Source: Lachnoclostridium sp. (lineage in GTDB: Bacteria; Bacillota; Clostridia; Lachnospirales; Lachnospiraceae). From it: 64,000 nt of DNA. Made by a program: the position numbers and the translations under genes. The stretch spans positions 90,974 to 154,973 of the forward strand of contig JAMPEB010000004.1 in the NCBI GenBank assembly GCA_023665475.1, read 5' to 3'. Numbering within the stretch: position 1 is the first letter of the stretch; each line of letters opens with the position of its first letter. Under the pieces are notes generated by a model. It was not told the DNA's origin. It made no database searches and was given only the letters and a program-made list of their open reading frames with translations. Shown here one piece after another: positions 25,189 to 33,520 of the stretch.

Positions 25189-27084
25189 TCAGGCGGCAGT
25201 CAGCAGTCTGTTTAACCCATAAAAAGTATAGAACCGGGAATATCTTTTGTCAACCAAATTTGCGGTTTCCGAAAGCTGTTCCTGCAATGAAGTAAAATCC
25301 GAGGGACCGCACTCCAGATAAAAGGTGTGAAAACGATAATCGCTGTAATCTTCTCCCCAAAGACTCTTGGCGGACTCTTTTAACTCTAAAAGTTCCAGAT
25401 ATCCCAGATAATATTTTAAATAATTGCAGGGCTCCTCTGTAATATAAGAATAGATCGCTTTTACGGAGGCGGAATTGGAAATGCCGAATTTGCCCAATAC
25501 TTCAGCCACTTGATTATAAGAAGCATTTTCATAATGGATCATAATGTCCAGCAGGGAATACAGGCATAATTGCAGGCTGCGGCTGTGGGATTCCAGACTT
25601 GCCAGAACGGCTTCTTTTGTCAGCCCTTGCTCTCTATAGATATCAGCGGCATAATCATAGGCAATAAATTCTACATACAGCGCCCAGCCTTCCAGATAAC
25701 CTCCATAAGAAAGAAGCTGCCTGACAATATTGTCATTTCCGGACATAAGACTTTTATTGTGATATACCGTTTGATACAGATGTCCCGGATAACCTTCGTG
25801 GGCAAGCGTAGTATATAGCTCAAGCTCATCGGGAGAATTGCGCCGGTTAATGTAGATGGTATTCCTATTCGTATCGTCAATGGGTGTAGTCAGATAAAAA
25901 GCGGGAGCACAATACTCTTCCAGATTTGGCGACACTGTCTTCAAAGTTACCTCTACTTTGTCCGTCCCCGGAAAATCTTTTGACATTCTGTTTTGCAGAT
26001 CCGCTAACATCACATCTGCGCTTTGATAAGGGAAAATGGAAACGATGGACGGAGACTGCTCTTTTTCCATAGCGGACTGCTCTGAAACCAGCTTGCGGAT
26101 AGCTTCATATTCTCTGGAAAATTGTCGTAATAACAATTCTTTTATTTGTGAGATATCCCGATAGGAGCCGGTCTCGGAAGCAAGCAGCAGGCAGTAATAG
26201 TCTGCGCCGTGAGGCTTGGCGGCAAGTCCTCTTAAGGGAATGTTTTCGTCCATGAGCACATAGAGTCCATCCGCCAGATTTTCATAAGCGGGCAGTAGAA
26301 CAGTCCGAAGAAGTCTGTTATTTTGCGCCCGATAAGCTGCGGCGTCCGACTCGGTAAGCTTGCCGCTGTCCACAAGGAGCTGCAGGCGTTCCAGAAAGGT
26401 AGTCTGTAGAAAATGTGTTTCCTGCTCCAATTCTTCGGATGTGACAATGGTGTCACATTGATTGATTACTTTTTTCAGAGAGGACGGAGCCATCAATAAT
26501 CCTGCGGCGGCTTTTTCCTGTTCATAAACCAAAAGAGAGGCAAAATATTCATCGCTTTGGTCTAAAAGCGCCAGATAGTCTTCCACATCTTGTTTGCCCC
26601 GAAAGGTATACTCCGCAAGCAGAATGGGCAGATGGGACTGCATGCCGGAGGAAGGAGAAAGGGGTTCGTCGTAATAAGCATAATAACTCATCTGTAAAGA
26701 ATGTTCCAAGGAACGCTTTAACAACTGATAGGCATATTTGTCTTTGGAAGGCAGTTTAGCGGCGTCGATATGTTCTAAAGAAGCCAATATGTTTTCTGTG
26801 GCGGCTTGGGCGGATAAGGTACTTTCCGAACTATAGCAGGGAAGCTGCGGCTCATAAGAATAAATTCCGAAATTTTCGGGACAGGCGAGAGTATAGTGCA
26901 TATTTAAGGTGTTTCCCTTCATCTCGTCCAAAAAGAGCTGTGTGCTGATATGGGAAAATCTCTTTTCATCGCTTCTGTACTCAAATAAAAAGAGGGTAGA
27001 ACAGGAAAAAACCAGAAATAAGATGCAGGCTGCCGCAAGCTGCCTGACATTTAATACATTCCTACGCTTCAAGGCAATAACCAC
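25189..27084 (-). CDS. DUF885 family predicted metallo-hydrolase, secreted/anchored
   Basis: A 631-residue protein with one N-terminal hydrophobic segment (about 15-34, AAACILFLVFSCSTLFLF) that should anchor or export it. The rest is DUF885, a helical M3/M32-like zinc peptidase-type fold. The key HEGYPGH motif is at 429-435 and a Glu (GYLEGWALY) lies about 30 residues on, matching the second ligand. Members are proposed peptidases or lipoproteins. The start is GTG without a clear ribosome site; initiation at an internal TTG is possible. It lies downstream of the VTC operon on the same strand after a 67-base gap and may be co-transcribed. Confidence 0.8.
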   Translation of the reverse strand: MVIALKRRNVLNVRQLAAACILFLVFSCSTLFLFEYRSDEKRFSHISTQLFLDEMKGNTLNMHYTLACPENFGIYSYEPQLPCYSSESTLSAQAATENILASLEHIDAAKLPSKDKYAYQLLKRSLEHSLQMSYYAYYDEPLSPSSGMQSHLPILLAEYTFRGKQDVEDYLALLDQSDEYFASLLVYEQEKAAAGLLMAPSSLKKVINQCDTIVTSEELEQETHFLQTTFLERLQLLVDSGKLTESDAAAYRAQNNRLLRTVLLPAYENLADGLYVLMDENIPLRGLAAKPHGADYYCLLLASETGSYRDISQIKELLLRQFSREYEAIRKLVSEQSAMEKEQSPSIVSIFPYQSADVMLADLQNRMSKDFPGTDKVEVTLKTVSPNLEEYCAPAFYLTTPIDDTNRNTIYINRRNSPDELELYTTLAHEGYPGHLYQTVYHNKSLMSGNDNIVRQLLSYGGYLEGWALYVEFIAYDYAADIYREQGLTKEAVLASLESHSRSLQLCLYSLLDIMIHYENASYNQVAEVLGKFGISNSASVKAIYSYITEEPCNYLKYYLGYLELLELKESAKSLWGEDYSDYRFHTFYLECGPSDFTSLQEQLSETANLVDKRYSRFYTFYGLNRLLTAA

Positions 27085-27151
27085 CGTTCTGCTGCATTAG
27101 TACAGAATATGCTGCAAAACGGGGAAAAATTCTGGTTATTGCTGATTGCGT

Positions 27152-29101
27152 TTAATGCATTCTGCCATAATTACCATAATTGCCATAAATCAGACTGTCC
27201 ATTTTGACGGTCTGACTCTGACTGCCTGCCGTCAGTGTATAGGTTTCTCCCTGTACGATTTCGGGGCAGCTTAGAACTACGCAGCCATAAGTTTTTTCGG
27301 GAGTATAGGAAAGAAGTTCCTTCCCTGAGGAATCCTTGAGGATAACGGTATCTCCCGGAGCTGCTGCGGAGGAAAGTCTTACCAGCATGGAACCCTGTGT
27401 AGAATCTTCACCGAAATTTTGCGCCATGCCCGCAGAGCCGGCAGCCACAACCACGCCGCCGGTAATTAACAAATTTCCATCGGAATCCAAAGCGCTGTTA
27501 GCGTTATCCGAAGGTCCGGAGACATAGACTTCGCCGCCTGTTACTGCCAGATTGCCATTGGAATCAATGCCGTCGCCGCCTGCAGTAATGTGAAGAATAC
27601 CGCCGTTTATCAAGATGAGGCAGCTATTATCCGCCATAAAGGGACTGCCGCCCGGTCCCATGCCGCCGCCATGTCCTCTTTCAAAACGGTCAAATCCCTC
27701 GGGAGCGGAAGGCATTTCGCCGGAGTCAAAATCTCCGGGGTTAAATCCGTCTTTTTTCTCAAACCCGTCAAATCCCTCGGGAGCGGAAGGCATCTCGCCG
27801 GTGCCAAAATCTCCGGGGTTAAATCCGTCTTTTTTCTCAAACCCGTCAAATCCCTCGGGAGCGGAAGGCATCTCGCCGGAGTCAAAATCTCCGGGGTTAA
27901 ATCCGTATTTCTTCTCGAACCCGCCAAATCCCTCGGGAGCGGAAGGCATTTCGCCGGAGTCAAAATCTCCGGGTGTAGTCGTCCCCGTTTTCTGAAAACC
28001 GCCCAAGTTCTGGGAAGCGGAGTCTCCTGCAGCATTGATGCCATCATCTTGGGCATTCAGAGTAATGTTTCCGCCGTTTACCGTGACCGTCAACCCTTCC
28101 AAACCTTCATAGCAGTTTTCAATTATGACATTTCCGTCATTTACTATCAAATCACCTTCCGCATGAAAGGCATCATCTTCTACAACAAGAGAAAAATTAC
28201 CGCCGTCAATTTGAAGAGTAGAGGAAGCATCAAAACCGTCAGAGTTGCATTCCATGGTGAAATTACCGCCTTCGATATAAATAAATCCCTTATCCGTAGT
28301 ATCGTTATTTTCGCTGTGAATCCCGTCTTTTCCGGCATAAAGGGAGAAAACACCGTCGGCAATACGAACGCTGTCCTTGCCTGAAAGCGCGCTGGAGGAG
28401 GCTGTAATATGGTAAGTGCCTCCGGTAATTTTCAAATCATCCTTGGAGACAATACCGTGACCGTTGGGTGATTGAACGGTCAAGGAACCGCTGCCGTTTA
28501 TGGTCAGGTCGGATTTTGTAAAAATGGCCCCGTCAATATTATTGTCATCGATGGAGAGAAACTGTTTGCTGCTCAGGTTGTTTACAGAGCCGGAAGCTAA
28601 TGTTATAAAGACCTTATCGGCATTTTTTACATAAATAGCGGCGCTGGAATTGCAGTTAATATCCACGCTGTCAAGCACCAATTGGATTTTATCCGTATCC
28701 GCGGCGTCCACGATAATCATTCCGTCGCTTAAAGAGCCGGACAACAGATAAGTGTCTTCCGCTGATATTATGACAATATTGTCATTTATCGACACATTTT
28801 TGTCGCTGCAGGAGATTGCATTGTCGGCAAGGGTAATCAGAGTTGCCGAACTTTCATCATATCCGATTTCTTTATCTCGGTTTGTAAACATTTCCGCCGC
28901 ATTTAAATAAGCAACGGAAATATCAAAAAATCCGGTATCCACCACAGTAAAATTTGAGGAAGAAGCGGCAGCAGAAACCGCGGCGGAAGAATTTGCAAGG
29001 CTTTTCTTTAGTGTATCCGCATCTTGGGAAGGAAGCGTATTGGCACAGCCCGTGAGGCATAAAGATGACAGCATGACCGCGCAAAGAACTTTATAATTCA
29101 T
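27152..29101 (-). CDS. Cthe_2159-like beta-helix lipoprotein with internal repeats
   Basis: A 649-residue exported lipoprotein: signal peptide with lipobox LTGC (Cys19). Residues about 60-350 are a parallel beta-helix (repeated GNFTMECNSDGFDA, GGNFSLVVEDDAFHAEG, GGTYHITASSSAL turns) of the carbohydrate-binding Cthe_2159 family, known for a polygalacturonate/cellulose-binding member. Between about 370 and 472 there are four near-identical 26-residue repeats (FNPGDFDSGEMPSAPEGFDG), Pro/Gly/Asp-rich and probably a flexible or Ca-binding linker. A second beta-helix portion follows. It overlaps the DUF4956 gene by 11 bases and is the last gene of the VTC operon. GGAGG lies nine bases before ATG. 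Confidence 0.85.
   Translation of the reverse strand: MNYKVLCAVMLSSLCLTGCANTLPSQDADTLKKSLANSSAAVSAAASSSNFTVVDTGFFDISVAYLNAAEMFTNRDKEIGYDESSATLITLADNAISCSDKNVSINDNIVIISAEDTYLLSGSLSDGMIIVDAADTDKIQLVLDSVDINCNSSAAIYVKNADKVFITLASGSVNNLSSKQFLSIDDNNIDGAIFTKSDLTINGSGSLTVQSPNGHGIVSKDDLKITGGTYHITASSSALSGKDSVRIADGVFSLYAGKDGIHSENNDTTDKGFIYIEGGNFTMECNSDGFDASSTLQIDGGNFSLVVEDDAFHAEGDLIVNDGNVIIENCYEGLEGLTVTVNGGNITLNAQDDGINAAGDSASQNLGGFQKTGTTTPGDFDSGEMPSAPEGFGGFEKKYGFNPGDFDSGEMPSAPEGFDGFEKKDGFNPGDFGTGEMPSAPEGFDGFEKKDGFNPGDFDSGEMPSAPEGFDRFERGHGGGMGPGGSPFMADNSCLILINGGILHITAGGDGIDSNGNLAVTGGEVYVSGPSDNANSALDSDGNLLITGGVVVAAGSAGMAQNFGEDSTQGSMLVRLSSAAAPGDTVILKDSSGKELLSYTPEKTYGCVVLSCPEIVQGETYTLTAGSQSQTVKMDSLIYGNYGNYGRMH
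27684..27995. repeat. four tandem 78-bp coding repeats
   Basis: Four copies of a 78-bp unit, in frame (26 codons) in the lipoprotein gene. The block CCCTCGGGAGCGGAAGGCAT recurs at 27696, 27774, 27852 and 27930. The copies differ by few bases, implying recent expansion and possible length variation among strains. Confidence 0.9.
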
Positions 29102-29786
29102 ATACCATATCCTCCTGTCTTGTAAGGCTGATTTCCAGATTAGCGTTTCTGCATCGGAGAGCGTCCAGAAATTCTTTTTCTCTGGAATTATTTTTCAAAG
29201 TGACATGATAATGCAGTTTGAAGAGACTGCCCATATTGGTGGTTTTGACGGACACCATCTCATGCTTAGAAGTGTACTCTTCCAGTAAATCCTGAAATAC
29301 ATCTTCATAATTTAAATCTTCCGGAATAGTGATATGAAGAGATTTTTCAAGGCAGATACTCTTTCTGCGTCCAAAATTCATGCAGTTCAATAACACCATC
29401 AAGCCACCGAGAATCAGGGAAAACAAGAATGCATAACCCAAGTAACCCATGCCGGTCATTAAACCGGCGCCCATGGCAAGAAAGATAGCGCCGATTTCTC
29501 TGGCAGTGCCGGGAGCGGAGCGGAAACGCACCAGACTGAATGCGCCGGCGACAGCGACGCCCGTCCCTACATTGCCGTTTACCATCATGATAATCACGCA
29601 TACGATGGCGGGCAGAAGGGCGAGAGTTGCCAGAAAGCTCTGCGTGGAACGGGCTTTAAACCGATACGCCAATGCCAGAAAAATACCGATGAGAATGGAC
29701 GAGCCCATGCAGAGCAAAAATTGTGAAATATGAATGGTGTTTATTGTGTTAGTGTCAAAAATTCCTCGAAACAGTGTATTAAGCAT
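29091..29786 (-). CDS. DUF4956 membrane protein
   Basis: A 231-residue protein with four membrane segments in its first half (about 18-36, 50-70, 75-92, 105-128) and a soluble ferredoxin-like C-terminal domain. The signature GVAVAGAFSLVRFRSAPGTA is that of DUF4956. Members travel with VTC polyphosphate polymerases and often with CotH-type proteins. I take ATG 29786 (MLNTLFRGIF), which has AAGGAGG upstream at somewhat long spacing (about 11) and overlaps the VTC gene by eight bases. Upstream in-frame starts would run deep into that gene. Confidence 0.87.
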   Translation of the reverse strand: MLNTLFRGIFDTNTINTIHISQFLLCMGSSILIGIFLALAYRFKARSTQSFLATLALLPAIVCVIIMMVNGNVGTGVAVAGAFSLVRFRSAPGTAREIGAIFLAMGAGLMTGMGYLGYAFLFSLILGGLMVLLNCMNFGRRKSICLEKSLHITIPEDLNYEDVFQDLLEEYTSKHEMVSVKTTNMGSLFKLHYHVTLKNNSREKEFLDALRCRNANLEISLTRQEDMVYEL

Positions 29787-30498
29787 AACGGAAGACGCCT
29801 CCTTTTTGTTGGTTTTGATAAATGGCAGTATAAGCAGCGCCATATTTGGAAAAGTGAGTTTTATAAATATGATTTTCGCTGAGCAGCCGTACAAACCATA
29901 AAGGAAATGCCTCAGCCACTTTTACTTCCATCAAAATATAGTTTGGGTTCAAGAGGGGTTCTCCATAAATACCGCTCTCCAAATTTAAATCATAATCCCG
30001 CCACAGAAGGTGGTCATCAAAGGTAATACGAAACTCGTGGTCGTCCTTTCCATAATAAGCATCTCTTTTATAAGTAAGGAGCACGGCAGGGCGAATCCCT
30101 TGATATATCTGCAGGAAATAATCAATTTCCCGGATAATCTGGCTGTCCATGGCGGGCTTTCCTTTTAAGAGATAGTCATATGCCTGAGCGGCGCTCATGG
30201 CGGCACGGCGTTTGTATACCACAGAATGATACTTCTTTTTTAACTCTACAAATACGGTATGTTTGTTATCGGCAATTCCATAACTGCGCAGGCGCAGCTT
30301 TTCTTTATAAACGGGATGCTCCAGAGAACGCCGTACCAAAAGATAATCCGGAGTGTCAAAATAGAGACTGCATAGAGTATTTTGACCGTGGGAATCTGCA
30401 ATCATATGTTCTGATATGGCGTTTTGAATGACTGCCATTTGCGGCTTGGTTATTAAATATTTGATTTCATAGCGTTTAAAGGTCATTTGTTCGCTCAT
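29779..30498 (-). CDS. VTC-domain polyphosphate polymerase-like protein
   Basis: A 239-residue VTC catalytic core (triphosphate tunnel fold). The motifs are in order: KRYEIKYLI (8-16), SLYFDTPDY, EKLRLRSYG, VFVELKKKY, RITFDDHLLWRD and ILMEVKVAE followed by HFSKYGAAY, giving the tunnel of basic and acidic residues that binds polyphosphate and metal. Soluble alone; the DUF4956 partner supplies the membrane part. AGGAGG lies six bases before ATG. It is third in the operon after the sensor-regulator pair. Activity is inferred from eukaryotic VTC4; the bacterial product is not proven. Confidence 0.88.
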   Translation of the reverse strand: MSEQMTFKRYEIKYLITKPQMAVIQNAISEHMIADSHGQNTLCSLYFDTPDYLLVRRSLEHPVYKEKLRLRSYGIADNKHTVFVELKKKYHSVVYKRRAAMSAAQAYDYLLKGKPAMDSQIIREIDYFLQIYQGIRPAVLLTYKRDAYYGKDDHEFRITFDDHLLWRDYDLNLESGIYGEPLLNPNYILMEVKVAEAFPLWFVRLLSENHIYKTHFSKYGAAYTAIYQNQQKGGVFRYA

Positions 30499-30555
30499 AT
30501 GTATCCTCCTGCTTTTTATTTTTTATAAGAATAGCAGGAAAACCTTAAAAGAACT

Positions 30556-31788
30556 TTAAAGAATCACGGTAAACAAAATTGTCTCTTCATCTTCGCTTTT
30601 TGCAAAAATTTTTCCCTTATGGGCGGTAACGATGGCTTTTGCCACAGACAGTCCGATTCCGAAGCCGCCGGTGGAAGAATTGCGGGAAATATCCGTGCGG
30701 TAAAATCTGTCAAACAAAATCTCCAGATTACCGGCAGGAATTCCTTCCGCCTTATTTTGAACCGTCAAAATTTTATTTTTGCCGGATTCCTTTAAGGTAA
30801 GGAGGATGTCGCTGTTTTCGGAAGCATACTTCAAGGCGTTGTCAAGAAGCAGGGAAGTAAGCTGGCGCAGCGCCGCCTCATCCCCACAATAAGAAATTCC
30901 CGGAGCAATCTTCAATGTAAGCTGTTTGCCGGCGGTTTCGGCAAGAGCCAAAAAGGGTTCTGCGGTTTCCGATACGGCATCGGACAGGGAAAAATCCAAC
31001 ATGGTAAAAAGGGAGGAATTTTCTTCATTCATGCGGGACAAAAATACCAGCTTTTGGGTTAAGGAGGAAAGCCTTTTTACTTGATTGTGTATGCTGACAG
31101 TCCATTGGTTTTCACCCTGTTCCATTTCCAAAACTTCCACATTGGCATCAATAATGGTAAGAGGAGTTTTTAATTCATGACTTGCATCCGTGATGAAGCG
31201 TTTTTGCTTCTCATAGCTTTCAGCCACAGGTTTCACCAGAATTTTAGAGAAAAAGACCACCAGCACAAATACGGATAAAATTCCCAAAAGGCTTGCGGCA
31301 GTGCTGGCAGCCAGAAAAGCCCTAAATGAATTTAATTCGCGTTCACAGTCCAGAAAAATATACAGTGTGTTGTTCTCCCCGCCTGTACCGGAGACAGAAA
31401 CAGCGCGATATTTATAGTGCCCGTAATACCCCTGCCTGCTTTGCTTTTGCCACAGAAAAGAAGCATAATCACAGGCGTCCTGCGTGGACACGGCGGCTAT
31501 TTTGCCGGTGTCTACGGATGCCACAGAGCCGTTGCTGCGTAAAACTACCGTAAAAAAGCGCGTATCAAAGGGCGCCTCTTTGGACATTTGATGAAAAGCT
31601 TCCGGTGTTCGGGGAGGTTTTTTGGGAAAATACCCGCCGTTTTCCGTAAGAATATCCAGACGGGCATCGGCGGTACGGTTGACATTATGATAATTTACCA
31701 GATTGATGCCTCCGATTAACAAGAAAAGCACGGCAGCCATGGAGCACATAGAAATAGCGATAAATTTGCGACGAAGAGTTTTAATCAT
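30556..31788 (-). CDS. sensor histidine kinase
   Basis: A 410-residue membrane kinase. Segments at 10-31 and 157-182 enclose an extracytoplasmic domain (about 32-156). The HisKA H-box SHELKTPLT has His204. The HATPase domain carries the N-box LLLDNALKYAS, GIP in place of a classical G1 DxGxG, and GFGIGLSVAKAIV. It starts one base after the regulator gene. No hallmark ligand-binding motif is seen in the sensor domain. With its regulator it heads the VTC operon on one strand, so it likely controls it. Confidence 0.92.
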   Translation of the reverse strand: MIKTLRRKFIAISMCSMAAVLFLLIGGINLVNYHNVNRTADARLDILTENGGYFPKKPPRTPEAFHQMSKEAPFDTRFFTVVLRSNGSVASVDTGKIAAVSTQDACDYASFLWQKQSRQGYYGHYKYRAVSVSGTGGENNTLYIFLDCERELNSFRAFLAASTAASLLGILSVFVLVVFFSKILVKPVAESYEKQKRFITDASHELKTPLTIIDANVEVLEMEQGENQWTVSIHNQVKRLSSLTQKLVFLSRMNEENSSLFTMLDFSLSDAVSETAEPFLALAETAGKQLTLKIAPGISYCGDEAALRQLTSLLLDNALKYASENSDILLTLKESGKNKILTVQNKAEGIPAGNLEILFDRFYRTDISRNSSTGGFGIGLSVAKAIVTAHKGKIFAKSEDEETILFTVIL

Positions 31789-31789
31789 G

Positions 31790-32470
31790 TTAACCTTCGG
31801 ACTCCTTTTCTAAAGAATATCCTACTCCGCGGATAGCTTTAATAACCACATCCGCACGAAGAGAGGAGAGCTTTTTGCGCAGATAGGACAAATATACCCA
31901 TACGACATTGTTTTCGGCATCACTGTCAAAACCCCAGATTTTATCCATGAATTGCTCTGCGGAAATTACTTGTCCGGGATTGACCATAAGCATTTCCAGC
32001 ATTTGAAATTCTTTTCCTCCCAAGCGCAGGGAGGAGTCCGGACCGCTTAACTGATAGGTGGAGCGGCTTAAGGAAATATTGCCGAATTGCAGGACACAGT
32101 CAGAGGCGTCGGACTGCCTTCGTGTCATGGAACGGATTCTTGCCAGCAGCTCTTTCATGGAAAAGGGCTTGGTCAGATAATCATCGGCGCCGCTGTCGAG
32201 TCCCAGCACTTTATCATCTATTTCCGCCTTGGCAGTCAGCATCAGAATGGGAATATGGCTGCCGGAAGAACGCACTTTTTTTAACACAGTGATGCCATCC
32301 ATTTTGGGCATCATAATATCCAGAATGGCTCCGTCATAGATGCCCGTTTCCAGATAGTCAAGGGCGTCCTGTCCGTTAAATACCGCATCTACGGAATAAT
32401 GATTATGTTTTAAAACCGTGACCAGAGCCCGGGAAAGTTCCGGCTCGTCTTCTGCCAAAAGTAAACGCAT
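31790..32470 (-). CDS. OmpR/PhoB-family response regulator
   Basis: A 226-residue regulator with a receiver domain (acidic E7-D8, phosphoacceptor Asp51 in AILDIMMP, Lys in LTKPFS) and a C-terminal winged-helix domain (LRLGGKEFQML, ENNVVWVYLSYLRKKL). It is the promoter-proximal gene of a minus-strand operon: regulator, kinase, VTC, DUF4956, lipoprotein. A good promoter is visible upstream. Target genes unknown but autoregulation of the operon is plausible. Confidence 0.93.
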   Translation of the reverse strand: MRLLLAEDEPELSRALVTVLKHNHYSVDAVFNGQDALDYLETGIYDGAILDIMMPKMDGITVLKKVRSSGSHIPILMLTAKAEIDDKVLGLDSGADDYLTKPFSMKELLARIRSMTRRQSDASDCVLQFGNISLSRSTYQLSGPDSSLRLGGKEFQMLEMLMVNPGQVISAEQFMDKIWGFDSDAENNVVWVYLSYLRKKLSSLRADVVIKAIRGVGYSLEKESEG

Positions 32471-32498
32471 AAGGAATCCTTTCTTTAAACTTGTTGTT

Positions 32499-32527
32499 AT
32501 TATAATTCATTTTAATCAGAAACACAA
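32499..32527 (-). promoter_or_regulatory. promoter of the regulator-VTC operon
   Basis: On the minus strand TTGTGT (32527-32522), a 17-base spacer and perfect TATAAT (32504-32499) precede the regulator start by about 30 bases. Confidence 0.6.
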
Positions 32528-32703
32528 TTCGGAAAAAGCAGCTACTCTTCTTTTCTTTTTACTTTAACAGAGAAACCTTAAAATAATCTTAATAAGGAAT
32601 CAAAACTCATTACATTGCAATTCGTTCCCAAAAATGTTATATTTTTGGTGATGCCAGGAAATTGGCAGCATGTTCCGGTTATCAGAGAAAATGATGGGAG
32701 ATT

Positions 32704-33507
32704 ATGATGCAGAAACAAATCGATATCATTTTGGATTTTACTCATACTTATACAAAGGAATGGATGGAGAAATTTCCCGGGCTTCATCATCTGGACTGTT
32801 CGGATATCGGAGGTACGGATATGTACTGCACAAAGGAAGCGCAGACAGAGCTGGAGAGGCGCTTACAGGCATATCCCATAAACGGGATTCACTTTTTGGA
32901 CTCAGGTAATTATCATTATCTGACAAGATTGTTTACGAAACGGATAGAGGAGCCTTATCAGTTGGTGTTTTTTGATAATCATAATGATATGCAGCCTTCC
33001 ATGATACCGGATTTGTTAAGCTGCGGTGCATGGGCGAAGCAAGTAATGGAAGAGGACTCCCATTTGGAGAGGATGTTTCTGATAGGACCGAGTAGGAGCG
33101 CTATCCATGAGATACCGTCAGAACTACAGCTAAGTAAGAAACCCGAATTGGTCTGCGTCAGCCGGGAGGAGCTGCGGGAAAGAGAGGGCCGGGAGCCGCA
33201 AAATGAGACGGGATGGCAGGATATGCTTTCCGGGCGTCAGCCGGTTTATCTTTCCATTGATAAAGATGTGTTGTCACAGGAATATGCCCGGACCAATTGG
33301 GATCAGGGAGAGCTGGAGCTTGGTGAATTAGAGGAGATTTTACAGTGGATAAAAAGCAGAAATCGGATCATCGGTGTGGATATCTGCGGAGAATTTCCGG
33401 ACGCGCCGACTTTTCAGGCATCTGAAGCGCAGCGTGTTAATGAGAGGACGAATGCTACGCTGTATGAGATGTTTGCCGGTGCGGTAACGGCATTCACAAT
33501 GCTATAG
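32704..33507 (+). CDS. arginase/ureohydrolase-fold protein
   Basis: A 267-residue protein of the ureohydrolase superfamily. Both dimanganese motifs are visible: FFDNHNDM (Asp-x-His-x-Asp, near 90-94) and LSIDKDVL (Ser-x-Asp-x-Asp). It is divergent from classical arginase or agmatinase (about 300 residues) and lacks the usual GGDHS segment, having LDSGNYHY where the first His ligand falls. Start is one of two adjacent ATGs (32704 or 32707) after GGGAG. The rRNA methyltransferase gene follows after 13 bases. Substrate unknown; arginine is only one possibility. Confidence 0.8.
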   Translation: MMQKQIDIILDFTHTYTKEWMEKFPGLHHLDCSDIGGTDMYCTKEAQTELERRLQAYPINGIHFLDSGNYHYLTRLFTKRIEEPYQLVFFDNHNDMQPSMIPDLLSCGAWAKQVMEEDSHLERMFLIGPSRSAIHEIPSELQLSKKPELVCVSREELREREGREPQNETGWQDMLSGRQPVYLSIDKDVLSQEYARTNWDQGELELGELEEILQWIKSRNRIIGVDICGEFPDAPTFQASEAQRVNERTNATLYEMFAGAVTAFTML

Positions 33508-33520
33508 GGAGAGGTGGAAT

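Noticed and set aside
27684-27995. Regular direct repeats that could suggest a CRISPR array
   Set aside because: The units are contiguous 78-bp in-frame coding repeats without unique spacers, inside a lipoprotein gene.
27590-28384. Long plus-strand open frame opposite the lipoprotein
   Set aside because: It is an antisense shadow of the repetitive lipoprotein gene, with biased composition and no ribosome site or family resemblance.
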